Shown here one piece after another: positions 8,094 to 16,358 of a stretch of 64,000 nucleotides of DNA. The stretch is from Rubripirellula lacrimiformis. Its GTDB lineage: Bacteria > Planctomycetota > Planctomycetia > Pirellulales > Pirellulaceae. Numbering within the stretch: position 1 is the first letter of the stretch; every line of letters begins with the position of its first letter. Location: positions 4,774,001 through 4,838,000 of the forward strand of contig NZ_CP036525.1 in NCBI RefSeq assembly GCF_007741535.1, in the 5' to 3' direction. The position numbers were made by a program, and so were the translations under genes. The notes beneath the pieces are model-generated. The model was not told where the DNA came from, ran no database searches, and saw only the letters and a program-made list of their open reading frames with translations.

Positions 8094-8630
8094 GGTGGGC
8101 AGTTTGCCGAAAGGGAATAAGAAAACCGTTGTTCACTGTCGTCAAATATTATAACGCGAGTGCACGGAGCCTCGGGGAGAAACTTTGGAAGGACGTCGTC
8201 ACCGAAGCCCCGAGGCGATCGAGCGTGTCGAATAAGTGAGCGGCGACGCGTGACGGTTTGTCGATCGAGTTCGCCGTTTGGGCGCTAGCCTCGGTCTGGT
8301 CATCGAAGAACCGGGGCTGGCGGCCAAACGGCTAGCGGTGAACTTGGGAACTGGTTGGAATCGAAAGGCCGATGATCGGCCGGGGATTCTGAACTGCTTG
8401 TCGGTGGATCGGGTTTGTGGTTCTGCGCGGGGATTGCAGGCGATTGGGGGGAATCCCGGTTGGGTAGTGGTACTTGCGAGGGAATTCTGGCGAATCCCAC
8501 TACCGAGTTTTGGTCGCCCGTCGTGGACTTCGCCAGGAATCGCGTCCGCGTCGAAACGCGGGGGAAATCTGGCGAATCCCACTACGGGTGGTTAGGAGGG
8601 ATACTGGGGAATCCCGGTCTGGGTGGTGAC
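8094..8630. repeat. 537-nt non-coding gap filled with dispersed repeats
   Basis: Contains three kinds of repeat and no convincing gene. A long stem at 8168-8215 pairs CCTCGGGG with CCCCGAGG. A palindrome at 8270-8330 includes TAGCCTCGGT and GAACCGGGGCT, also found at 28998-29040. Two direct copies of GGAATTCTGGCGAATCCCAC (second copy GGAAATCTGG...) lie at 8481-8503 and 8563-8585, with degenerate pieces near 8437 and 8600. ORFs across it, up to 127 codons, are made of these repeats in several frames. It separates the DUF151-panC operon from glgB, all on the minus strand. Confidence 0.75.
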
Positions 8631-10883
8631 TTATGATTCTAGGCGGAAGATCGAGACGCCCAGCGGTGGCATGGTGATCTCGATGCTGTCCGGTCGATCA
8701 TGTTGGCCGACACCGATGGTTGCCAATCCAGGCGAATTGGTCACGTCCGAACCGCCATAGGCTTTCGAATCGCTATTGAAAATCTCTTTCCAATAACCGG
8801 CCTTGGGGACACCGACTCGGTACAACTGGCGGACCACGGGAGTGAAATTGCAACACACCAAGATTGGCGGAGAATCATCACTGGCTTTCCGTAGATAGAC
8901 CAGCACGCTGTCTTGGCCGTTCATGCAATCGACCCACTCGAACCCATCGCCCGAGAAATCCAAGTCATGCAGCGCCTTGTTTTCGATGACCACTTGGTTC
9001 AGATCGGAAACGCATTGTTGGATCCCACGGTGCGTTTCGAAATCCAGCAGTTCCCACTGGGGCCCGTCGTCTGCATTCCATTCGTTCCACATCGCCAGTT
9101 CGCCGCCCATGAACAACAGGTTCTTGCCTGGGTGCGTCCACATGTACGAATACAGCAACCGCAGATTGGCGAACTTTTGCCACATGTCGCCCGGCATCTG
9201 GCTTAGCAAGGATCCCTTGCCGTGCACCACTTCGTCGTGCGACAGCGGCAGCATGAAGTTTTCGGTGAACGCGTAGATCAGACTGAACGTCAGTTCGTTC
9301 TGGTGGAATTGGCGATGGATCGGTTCGTTGTGGAAGTAACGAAGCGAATCGTTCATCCACCCCATGTTCCACTTGTAAGTGAATCCGAGTCCACCTTCGT
9401 GAACAGGTCGCGAAACGCCGGGCCATGCCGTCGATTCTTCGGCAGCGGTGACCACGCCCGGGAACTTCTCGTGGACGGCGACATTGAATTCACGTAGGAA
9501 GTCGATCGCGCCCAGGTTTTCTCGTCCGCCGTACTCGTTGGGGACCCACTCGCCATCTTCGCGGCTGTAGTCCAAATACAACATCGATGCGACCGCGTCG
9601 ACCCGAAGCCCGTCGATGTGGTATTTATCCAACCAGAACAATGCGTTGGCGACAAAGAAGTTTCGCACTTCGTTGCGAGCATAGTTCGGGATCAACGTTC
9701 CCCAGTCGGGGTGTTCGCCCTGTCGAACGTCGGCGTGTTCGTACAGCGGTGTGCCATCGAACTTGGCCAACCCGTGAGCGTCTTTGGGGAAGTGAGCGGG
9801 AACCCAGTCGACGATAACGCCGATGCCGTTTTGGTGCATGTGATCGACAAAGAACATAAAGTCCTCTGGCGAACCGTGCCGGCTGGTGGGCGCGAAGTAT
9901 CCGACTGCCTGATAGCCCCACGATCCCGTGAACGGGTGTTCGTTGATCGGCATCAGTTCGACGTGAGTGAAGTTCATGCGATGGCAATAGTCGGCCAATC
10001 GTTTCGCCAGGCTGCGATAGTCCATCCAACCGTGGGTGCGACCTGCTGCTTTCTGCCAACTGCCCAAGTGGACTTCGTAAACGTTCATCGCCTCGTGCAT
10101 TGGATTCCAATCGCGACGATTCGACATCCACTCGTCATCGGACCAGGAATGCAATTTTAGGTCGGCGACGACGGACGCAGTCAACGGTGGAAGCTCGGCC
10201 GCAAACCCACAGGGGTCGGCTTTGTCAGTCCACTGGCCATGGGCATCCAGAATCCGGAACTTGTAGCGGTCGCCGACTTTGGCACCCGGCACGAACATTT
10301 CCCAAATGCCGGCGTCGCTTCCGCGAGCGGCGTGGGATCGGCCATCCCAGCCATTGAAATCGCCAACCAATTGGACGGATCGGGCGTTCGGCGCCCAAAC
10401 GGCAAAGTTGACACCCTTGGTCCCGTCGATCGTGCGAAGCTGAGCGCCCAGCCGTTCGTAGAGTTGGTGGTGACGACCTTCGCCAATCAGGTAGCGATCG
10501 AAGTCGGTCAAAATGGATGGGGCTGCATAGGGGTCAGGCATTTCAATCATCTCGCCGCTCTGGTTGGACATCTGGATGCGATACGAAGAACTCGACTTTA
10601 CTTTATCTTCACGTGACAAACCGGCTGCGTCGACCGGTTGGCCGGCTGAGGGGGAATAAATCGCCTCAAAGAAGCCACCTGGGTGCAAGCGCCGCATGGG
10701 ACGTCGGCTTCCATTGGCGCTATCGACGATCCAGGCTGCCTGTGCTTCTGGCAGAAAACTGCGCACAGCGATTGCCGATTGACCGCGGTAATCAACCGGA
10801 TGAGGGCCCAGGACGCTGCTGGGATTCTCGTGAGTTCCGTTGATGAGGTGCCCAATGCTGGACAGCGAAACTTGAGTTTGCAT
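8631..10883 (-). CDS. glgB: 1,4-alpha-glucan branching enzyme
   Basis: Makes alpha-1,6 branches in glycogen, a GH13 cytoplasmic enzyme. The 750-residue protein has the usual N-terminal beta-domains (LGPHPVDYRGQ...; a CBM48 segment with GVNFAVWAPNARSVQLVGDF), a GH13 barrel with the nucleophile Asp in GLRVDAVASMLYLDYS (about residue 431), the acid/base Glu in AAEESTAWPGV (about 482), the third Asp in LPLSHDEVVHGKGSL (about 551), and a C-terminal all-beta domain. Length is typical. The ATG at 10883 is the only sensible start. No other glg gene is in the window, so it is probably monocistronic. Confidence 0.97.
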   Translation of the reverse strand: MQTQVSLSSIGHLINGTHENPSSVLGPHPVDYRGQSAIAVRSFLPEAQAAWIVDSANGSRRPMRRLHPGGFFEAIYSPSAGQPVDAAGLSREDKVKSSSSYRIQMSNQSGEMIEMPDPYAAPSILTDFDRYLIGEGRHHQLYERLGAQLRTIDGTKGVNFAVWAPNARSVQLVGDFNGWDGRSHAARGSDAGIWEMFVPGAKVGDRYKFRILDAHGQWTDKADPCGFAAELPPLTASVVADLKLHSWSDDEWMSNRRDWNPMHEAMNVYEVHLGSWQKAAGRTHGWMDYRSLAKRLADYCHRMNFTHVELMPINEHPFTGSWGYQAVGYFAPTSRHGSPEDFMFFVDHMHQNGIGVIVDWVPAHFPKDAHGLAKFDGTPLYEHADVRQGEHPDWGTLIPNYARNEVRNFFVANALFWLDKYHIDGLRVDAVASMLYLDYSREDGEWVPNEYGGRENLGAIDFLREFNVAVHEKFPGVVTAAEESTAWPGVSRPVHEGGLGFTYKWNMGWMNDSLRYFHNEPIHRQFHQNELTFSLIYAFTENFMLPLSHDEVVHGKGSLLSQMPGDMWQKFANLRLLYSYMWTHPGKNLLFMGGELAMWNEWNADDGPQWELLDFETHRGIQQCVSDLNQVVIENKALHDLDFSGDGFEWVDCMNGQDSVLVYLRKASDDSPPILVCCNFTPVVRQLYRVGVPKAGYWKEIFNSDSKAYGGSDVTNSPGLATIGVGQHDRPDSIEITMPPLGVSIFRLES

Positions 10884-11007
10884 GTGTATTAGCCAGGAAA
10901 CCGATGCCGTCAGACATTGGATGCGAGGGATAAATGGTGGATGAAGGATTGGGGATGGGCAGCATCGGGGGTACTGCCCATCGTGTGGGTCGATCGCCGG
11001 CCAGCGA

Positions 11008-11691
11008 TCACGATGCTCTTAGGTCGGCCGCCGTAAAACGACGACGTGCGGTCTGTGATTCCGGTGCGGCGGCTGTACCGAGCAACCATTGACGCAGTTG
11101 GTCCTTGGATCCCGACTTGGACGCCGCGGACGATGCGGGACGATTCGGGCCGGCATGACCAGCGTCGAAACGAAGGTTGGACGTCCCGCGATCGGTTTGG
11201 ATCGTTCGGGCGGTGGCGGCTGCCACCGGCGAATCGGTGCTGACCAATTTCGATGACACCAAACACGCTTCGACACGATGGATCGAAAGTGCCCGATCCA
11301 CCCGCCGCCACAAATCGGCATGCTGGACATCAATGCGACGACCGAAGTGTTCCCAAACGAAATTGTTCGAACGCCAACGGGGAAGCGAATCGGATAACGA
11401 TCGAATCATGTAACGATTCGTACTCAGCAGCGTCACTCGCGACGCACCTTCGATCGATTCCAACCCGCGAACAGCCGCTAACAGCGTCAACCGGTTCAAG
11501 TCGCCAACCTCTTCGTCGGTGGCTTCGAGTACCAATTCGCCGTCCGAAGCTTCGAGGGAGAACTGCCAAGTGCCGCGATTGATTTCGCTGCACCTGGCTT
11601 GGCAAACCAACAGGTATTCCGAACATGTCGTGGGCGACCCGGGATCATCCGATCGATGATCTGTCGCCTCAGGCGTGGATAATGCGTTCAC
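11008..11691 (-). CDS. RNase H-like protein lacking catalytic acids
   Basis: Protein of 227 residues whose first 130 fit the RNase H1 fold: strand YLLVCQARC, a second strand, NRLTLLAAVRGLESI (helix A), VTLLSTNRYMIRSLSDSLPRW, then VQHADLWRRVDRALSIHRVE. Aligned by eye with RnhA, the four-acid site is lost. The first Asp is Ala/Arg, the helix Glu (NRxEL) is Thr (NRLTL), and the TDSxY Asp is Thr (STNRY). It may thus bind nucleic acid without cutting. The C-terminal 90 residues are polar and low-complexity. The GTG start at 11691 overlaps the stop of the upstream 73-codon ORF (GTGA), which decides the start. Alignment by eye only. Confidence 0.7.
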   Translation of the reverse strand: MNALSTPEATDHRSDDPGSPTTCSEYLLVCQARCSEINRGTWQFSLEASDGELVLEATDEEVGDLNRLTLLAAVRGLESIEGASRVTLLSTNRYMIRSLSDSLPRWRSNNFVWEHFGRRIDVQHADLWRRVDRALSIHRVEACLVSSKLVSTDSPVAAATARTIQTDRGTSNLRFDAGHAGPNRPASSAASKSGSKDQLRQWLLGTAAAPESQTARRRFTAADLRAS

Positions 11692-11909
11692 AGAAATTCA
11701 ATTCCGGTTCGATGGGTCTGGTGCATTGGCAACGACTCGCCTTTGTCGTTCGCAACGCAAAATTTTGGGAAGCTCCGATCCATCGGATGTTCAACGACCG
11801 AAACCAGACGCCGTGATAGCGAAACATTGGCCGTGTGAAGTTCCTGTTCGGTAAACTCTACCCCTTGCCCAAAGTTTGACTGGAAGAAAAAGCTTTCCTT
11901 GCTTGACAT
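11688..11909 (-). CDS. Small hypothetical protein coupled to the RNase H-like gene
   Basis: Predicted 73-residue protein starting MSSKESFFFQSNFGQ from the ATG at 11909. It is acidic to neutral, has no membrane segment or Cys pair, and contains the mixed hydrophobic stretch SLSRRLVSVVEHPMDRSFPK. No family recognised. The main support is position: its TGA shares two bases with the GTG start of the RNase H-like gene, the typical sign of translational coupling. An ORF of this length could still be chance. Confidence 0.45.
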   Translation of the reverse strand: MSSKESFFFQSNFGQGVEFTEQELHTANVSLSRRLVSVVEHPMDRSFPKFCVANDKGESLPMHQTHRTGIEFL

Positions 11910-12106
11910 GCCCCGGATCGAAACCTACAGCCGCTACGACCCGGCACAGCACGCGTATCCCGCCGGTTAGATATGACGGTTGCGTCAATGCGATCGGCAA
12001 GCACGCAGCTCTGGCAACCATGGCAAACCGAACCATCGTTGGCCCCGATCTTCGAAGATCCAGGGGTGCGGTTTTGGGGTGGCGTCGAAACGGCCCGGTT
12101 CGACAA

Positions 12107-12158
12107 CGTTGATCGGGGAACGAACGTTGATCGGGGAACGAACGTTGATCGGGAAATA
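12107..12158. repeat. 18-bp tandem repeat upstream of purE
   Basis: Two exact 18-nt units (ACGTTGATCGGGGAACGA at 12107-12124 and 12125-12142) plus a partial third unit ending about 12158. It lies in the 468-nt gap between the divergent 73-codon ORF and purE. The rest of that gap shows no convincing gene or known leader; a GC-rich stretch with short inverted GGCGG/CCGCC pieces follows at 12190-12240. Confidence 0.7.
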
Positions 12159-12377
12159 CAGGACGGAAGATTCAGCGCCGCCAGTTTCAAGTCGCCAATT
12201 TCGGGCGGCGAAGTTCCGCCTGGGTCTTCGGCGCGGGCACGCAATCCGGGTAGTGCGACGGCAGTGCCCAAGCGTCTTGGGTGCCGACGCCTTCTTTGAC
12301 GACGGGCGATCAATTAAAACGTGAGCCGATGCCCGTGCCTCCGACGCCCCCCCGATGACTTGGAAAGATCCACCGCT

Positions 12378-12887
12378 ATGTCTGGAACCGATTTCGCAGA
12401 TACCGATGCCACCGTCGGTGTGATCATGGGCAGCCGAAATGACTGGGAAACCATGAAGCACGCCTCCGATGTGCTGAAAGAACTGGGGATCGCCCACGAA
12501 TCGCTTGTCGTTTCCGCACACCGCACGCCCGCCCGAATGGTCGCCTACGCCGCCAAGGCTGATTCACGAGGGCTGAAAGTGATCATCGCCGGTGCTGGTG
12601 GGGCAGCCCATTTGCCCGGCATGGTCGCATCAGAAACCAACCTGCCGGTGATCGGTGTGCCAGTGCAAAGTCGAGCTCTGCAGGGCATGGACTCGCTACT
12701 GTCGATCGTCCAGATGCCGGGCGGAATTCCGGTTGCCACCATGTCGATCGGCAACTCGGGCGCAAAAAATGCCGGTATCCTAGCCGCTAGAATCCTGGCC
12801 CTCGCCGACGAAGCATTGGCAAAGCGACTAGCCGATTTTGTGCAAAAGCAAACCGATGCTGTTTTGGAATCCGCCGAACTGGGTTGA
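12378..12887 (+). CDS. purE: N5-carboxyaminoimidazole ribonucleotide mutase
   Basis: Converts N5-CAIR to CAIR in purine synthesis. The 169-residue protein has the class I PurE core: [14 protein letters not shown] (phosphate loop with SxxD), [12 protein letters not shown] (active-site His), [37 protein letters not shown], and [16 protein letters not shown]. Length and order are normal for the octameric bacterial enzyme. The start at 12378 (MSGTDFAD) is set by homology length; the frame runs further up but without conserved sequence. Followed 76 nt later by purK, its partner, so the two form the usual purEK operon. Confidence 0.97.
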   Translation: MSGTDFADTDATVGVIMGSRNDWETMKHASDVLKELGIAHESLVVSAHRTPARMVAYAAKADSRGLKVIIAGAGGAAHLPGMVASETNLPVIGVPVQSRALQGMDSLLSIVQMPGGIPVATMSIGNSGAKNAGILAARILALADEALAKRLADFVQKQTDAVLESAELG

Positions 12888-12963
12888 TGCCAAGATGGGC
12901 CCCCCCGAACGTCCGCGAGCGAAGCCGCTGCGGTCCACTATCGCCGCGGACTGAATACTTCCG

Positions 12964-14124
12964 ATGACTCCATCCAAGCTGCCCCCCATGAAAACGATTT
13001 TGCCAGGTTCGACCATCGGGATGGTCGGCGGAGGCCAACTCGGTCGTATGTTTGCCATGGCCGCAGCGTCGATGGGTTACGACGTCGTCATTTTTTGCGA
13101 GAGCGTTGATACGCCGGCGGCCCAGGTCGCCAGCCGTTCGGTGGTTGGGAAATTGGATGACATCGAAGCAATCGACGCGTTCGCCAGTCAATGCAACGTG
13201 ATCACGCTGGAATTCGAAAACATCCCGGCGGAAACCATTCATCGCTGTAGCCAGTATGCGGCCACTTACCCATCGGCCGCGGTCTTGGCCGCCGCGCAAG
13301 ATCGGCTAATCGAGAAAAGCACGCTACGCGATGCGGGGCTGCCGGTCACCCCATTCGCGGAAGTGCATGACGCCGCTTCGCTGGTGTCCGCCGCTGACAC
13401 GCTCGGCTGGCCGCTGGTCGTGAAGACCGCCCGCAGCGGTTACGACGGCAAGGGACAGCACAAAGTTGAAACCGCCGCCGATGCCGACCAAGTCCCGTGG
13501 GAAACCTTCGATTCCTGGATCGCCGAAAAGTGGGTTCCGTTCGACTGCGAAGTGTCGGTCGTCGTGGCTCGCCGCGCCGACGGCGTTAGCGAGACGTTTC
13601 CGGTCTTCGAAAACTCGCATGCCAATCATGTCCTGGATGTTTCGGTTGTTCCAACATCGGTGTCCGACGCGGTCGCCGACAAGGCCCGCCAGATCGCTGA
13701 TGCGGCCGCACGTCACTTAGACGTTGTTGGGATTCTGTGTGTGGAGTTCTTCGTCGCCGGTGACGAGGTGATGATCAACGAAGTCGCCCCTCGCCCTCAC
13801 AACTCGGCTCACTTGACAATCGAAGCCTGTCACACCAGCCAGTTTGAACAACATGTCCGCGCGGTTTGCGGGCTGCCACTGGGGTCGACGGAGATCCGCT
13901 GTGGAGCCGCTGCGATGGCGAACCTGTTGGGCGACGTCTGGCCGACCGATGCCGGAACGCCGCCATGGGACCAATCGCTAGCGGATCCGGCTGCATCGCT
14001 GCACCTGTATGGCAAACGAGAAGCCAAAACGGGCCGAAAGATGGGCCACATCACCGTGACAGCCCCGACCGCGCAAGAAGCCAAACAAAGAGTCATCGCG
14101 GCGAGGGACAATCTGACTTCGTAG
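12964..14124 (+). CDS. purK: N5-carboxyaminoimidazole ribonucleotide synthase
   Basis: ATP- and bicarbonate-dependent carboxylation of AIR to N5-CAIR, feeding PurE. An ATP-grasp protein of 386 residues: N-terminal IGMVGGGQLGRMFAMAA, the central ATP site (PLVVKTARSGYDGKGQ, then FDCEVSVVVAR), metal ligands near GILCVEFFVAGDEVMINEVA, and PRPHNSAHLTIEAC. The C-terminal domain is complete (LHLYGKREAKTGRKMGHITV). Start is either 12964 (MTPSKL) or 12988 (MKTILPG); the latter lies nearer the conserved core and neither has a clear ribosome site. It directly follows purE. Confidence 0.96.
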   Translation: MTPSKLPPMKTILPGSTIGMVGGGQLGRMFAMAAASMGYDVVIFCESVDTPAAQVASRSVVGKLDDIEAIDAFASQCNVITLEFENIPAETIHRCSQYAATYPSAAVLAAAQDRLIEKSTLRDAGLPVTPFAEVHDAASLVSAADTLGWPLVVKTARSGYDGKGQHKVETAADADQVPWETFDSWIAEKWVPFDCEVSVVVARRADGVSETFPVFENSHANHVLDVSVVPTSVSDAVADKARQIADAAARHLDVVGILCVEFFVAGDEVMINEVAPRPHNSAHLTIEACHTSQFEQHVRAVCGLPLGSTEIRCGAAAMANLLGDVWPTDAGTPPWDQSLADPAASLHLYGKREAKTGRKMGHITVTAPTAQEAKQRVIAARDNLTS

Positions 14125-14161
14125 CCGGCGATACGATTCGCTATTGTCACCGGTGATCCGG

Positions 14162-16120
14162 CTACTTGTTTTTCAGTCGCCAAATCGAATCGACGTGTTC
14201 ATCTCGCCGGGTCAGTGCATCCACCACGCGGCCCAACAAGACCAGGCTAGGGCTATCATCGGGATGGGCGTGGACCAGCGAAGCCAGACTTCGCGCGGCT
14301 CCCGTCAGATCGCCGCTATCGAAGGCGCGCAAGGCGGATTCGTAACGTTCGGACATCGACCGCCATTCTTCGTTCGCTCCGCCTTTGAGTTCGTGGATCA
14401 ACACCGGTTCTTTGATTCCGACGACCTGCACCATTGCCAATCGGCGATGATCGAATGCCTTCCCGATGGCTTGGGCCGTTGAATCGGAGATCAAAGCAGC
14501 GACGCCTAATTTTTTGGTGATCCCTTCGACACGCGACGCAAGGTTCACCGCGTTTCCTAACGGGCCGTATTTGAATTTGACCTTCGATCCAGTGTTCCCG
14601 ACCCTTGCGACGCCGGTATTGATTCCGATCCCAAATCCGAACTTGTCCGGCGTGATCTCTTTCCATCGTTCACGAAGCGGTTCGATCAGTTTCAACATCT
14701 CGACTGCCGAACGACAGGCGCGGGCGGCGTGATCGGGCATCTCGGCCGGTGCCCCCCACATCGCCATCAGTTCATCACCCACATAATCCACTAGGACTCC
14801 GTCGGTGTTGGTCACACATTGGCTAAGTTCGGTCAGCACATCATTGATCCACTCGATCGTTTTCTTGGGCCCAACTCGCTCGGACACCGTGCTGAATCCG
14901 CGGATATCGCAAAACAGAACGGTGACCTCGGCATCACGACCGGCCAACAGGTCGTCGTTCTTCTCCAACCGCTCGGCGATGGCGTGTGAGAAGAACTGCG
15001 TCAGGGACGATCGAATGGCTTCTTGCCGCTGCCGCGCGATGCCCGACGAAACGGCTCCTGCCATGACCTCTAGCAGTGCGGCTTCCAGATCGCCGATCGG
15101 TGTATCACCGGCACCGGACCCGTATCGGCGGTCGCCATAGATGGCACCGATGACCTCGCGTTTTTCGTTCAGGATAGGGGCAGCGACCGCGCGATCGAGC
15201 ACCATCATCGACGAATCCGCCGTATGCATGTAATTGGCGGGGTCGTAGATGACCGTCTTGCCGGTCGCCAGCACGCGATCGGTCAGCCCACGGCTGAAGT
15301 TCATCGGTGCGCTAGATCCATCGCCACCATCGGTTTCGTGGGTCGCCATTTCTTGACCCGCCGAATAGGACGAACGGACTGTCCATTCGTCGCCTTCACG
15401 CAACAACACCAGTGCACGGTCCAGTTCGACCATCGTGGCAACGGCGGAAACTGCGGAGTCAAAAAATTCGTTCGACCCAGCCGCCTTCTGGACCACTGTC
15501 AGAGCGGCTCGCACCAGATCGACCGCGACTCGTCCATGATCTTGACGGCTGCCACCATCAAATAGTTCTTTCAGCCGGACGGGAGCCACGTTCTCCATCG
15601 TCGATTCGACTTGTCCCGACAACGTTCGGAACATTTCGCCATCGCCACTGCTGGTTGGCGAAACGATGCTTTCAGGGTCCGATTGGTTGAGCCGCAGCAT
15701 CCGATTTTCGGGCAGCTGGACGATGATCTCGTCAGCCGACTGGAACGATTTCCCAGGCGCGAGTGGCTGGGTTTGCCCACCAACGAAAAACGACATCCGC
15801 GAATGGGCGTTGGTGACCTGCAATTCGCCCGAATCCAAGACGTCGATGCGGACGGCGATGCGAGGCACTGCCCGTGCGGAGACCGGTGCGATCACCAGTC
15901 GTTGGCGATCGCCGAGGTCCTGCAGGTCTCGGGGGCCAGGATCGCCTTCCATTTGACGACCAATCTCTAACGGTGTGCGGGAGACACCATTCCAGGTTTG
16001 TTGAGCGCCATCAAAAACAGTGACTTCGACCTTTTGACCCACGTTGTTGCTTCTACTCGGCGAGAGAACACGGATGATTTCGCGACAATTGGCATGCCCG
16101 AATAAGCGACCACCCCTCAC
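14162..16120 (-). CDS. FHA-GAF-class III nucleotide cyclase
   Basis: Likely makes cAMP (or cGMP) in response to a bound ligand and a phosphoprotein contact. Domains in order over 652 residues: an FHA-like beta domain (about 34-150; PLEIGRQ then GELQVTNAHSRMSFFVGG), a GAF domain (about 185-345; FFDSAVSAVATMVELDRALV through APILNEKREVIGAIYGDRR), and a cyclase domain (about 395-570). Metal-binding Asp residues are in LFCDIRGFS and YVGDELMAMWG. The substrate/transition-state segment is KYGPLGNAVNLASRVEG, with Asn where many cyclases have Asp and Arg kept. I list the GTG at 16120; a GTG about 80 nt further in (GQKVEV) is an alternative. Convergent with purK. Confidence 0.88.
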   Translation of the reverse strand: MRGGRLFGHANCREIIRVLSPSRSNNVGQKVEVTVFDGAQQTWNGVSRTPLEIGRQMEGDPGPRDLQDLGDRQRLVIAPVSARAVPRIAVRIDVLDSGELQVTNAHSRMSFFVGGQTQPLAPGKSFQSADEIIVQLPENRMLRLNQSDPESIVSPTSSGDGEMFRTLSGQVESTMENVAPVRLKELFDGGSRQDHGRVAVDLVRAALTVVQKAAGSNEFFDSAVSAVATMVELDRALVLLREGDEWTVRSSYSAGQEMATHETDGGDGSSAPMNFSRGLTDRVLATGKTVIYDPANYMHTADSSMMVLDRAVAAPILNEKREVIGAIYGDRRYGSGAGDTPIGDLEAALLEVMAGAVSSGIARQRQEAIRSSLTQFFSHAIAERLEKNDDLLAGRDAEVTVLFCDIRGFSTVSERVGPKKTIEWINDVLTELSQCVTNTDGVLVDYVGDELMAMWGAPAEMPDHAARACRSAVEMLKLIEPLRERWKEITPDKFGFGIGINTGVARVGNTGSKVKFKYGPLGNAVNLASRVEGITKKLGVAALISDSTAQAIGKAFDHRRLAMVQVVGIKEPVLIHELKGGANEEWRSMSERYESALRAFDSGDLTGAARSLASLVHAHPDDSPSLVLLGRVVDALTRRDEHVDSIWRLKNK

Positions 16121-16341
16121 CCAAGGCCGGCAAGAGCAAAGTCCTTGCCGTGAATGTACACCGCATCGACGCCCAGTGCAGCGAACCGTCCCAGAAAGAC
16201 TTCTTCGATGGGCCTGCGATGATGGGTTTCTGGGTCACGCAGCGGATGCCGGTTCAGACCATCGGTTCTTTGCCAAAATCCACCCTCGCATTCAGCTTCG
16301 CCCCGCCTAAACTGGGCTGGTTCTGACCGCTTCCCTACGCA
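16117..16341 (-). pseudogene. Possible C-terminal gene remnant upstream of the cyclase
   Basis: On the minus strand a frame ends at 16117 with a protein-like C-terminus: RDPETHHRRPIEEVFLGRF then AALGVDAVYIHGKDFALAGL. Its TGA overlaps the GTG of the cyclase as GTGA. No ATG precedes it before it would run antisense into the surface-protein gene that starts at 16359, so it looks like the surviving 3' end of an older gene or a short gene with a rare start. Codon choice resembles neighbouring genes. Could be chance. Confidence 0.3.
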
Positions 16342-16358
16342 CCAGGTCTTGGCCAACC

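Noticed and set aside
8199-8595. Overlapping 100-127 codon ORFs on both strands
   Set aside because: They are composed of dispersed repeats and lack protein-like pattern.
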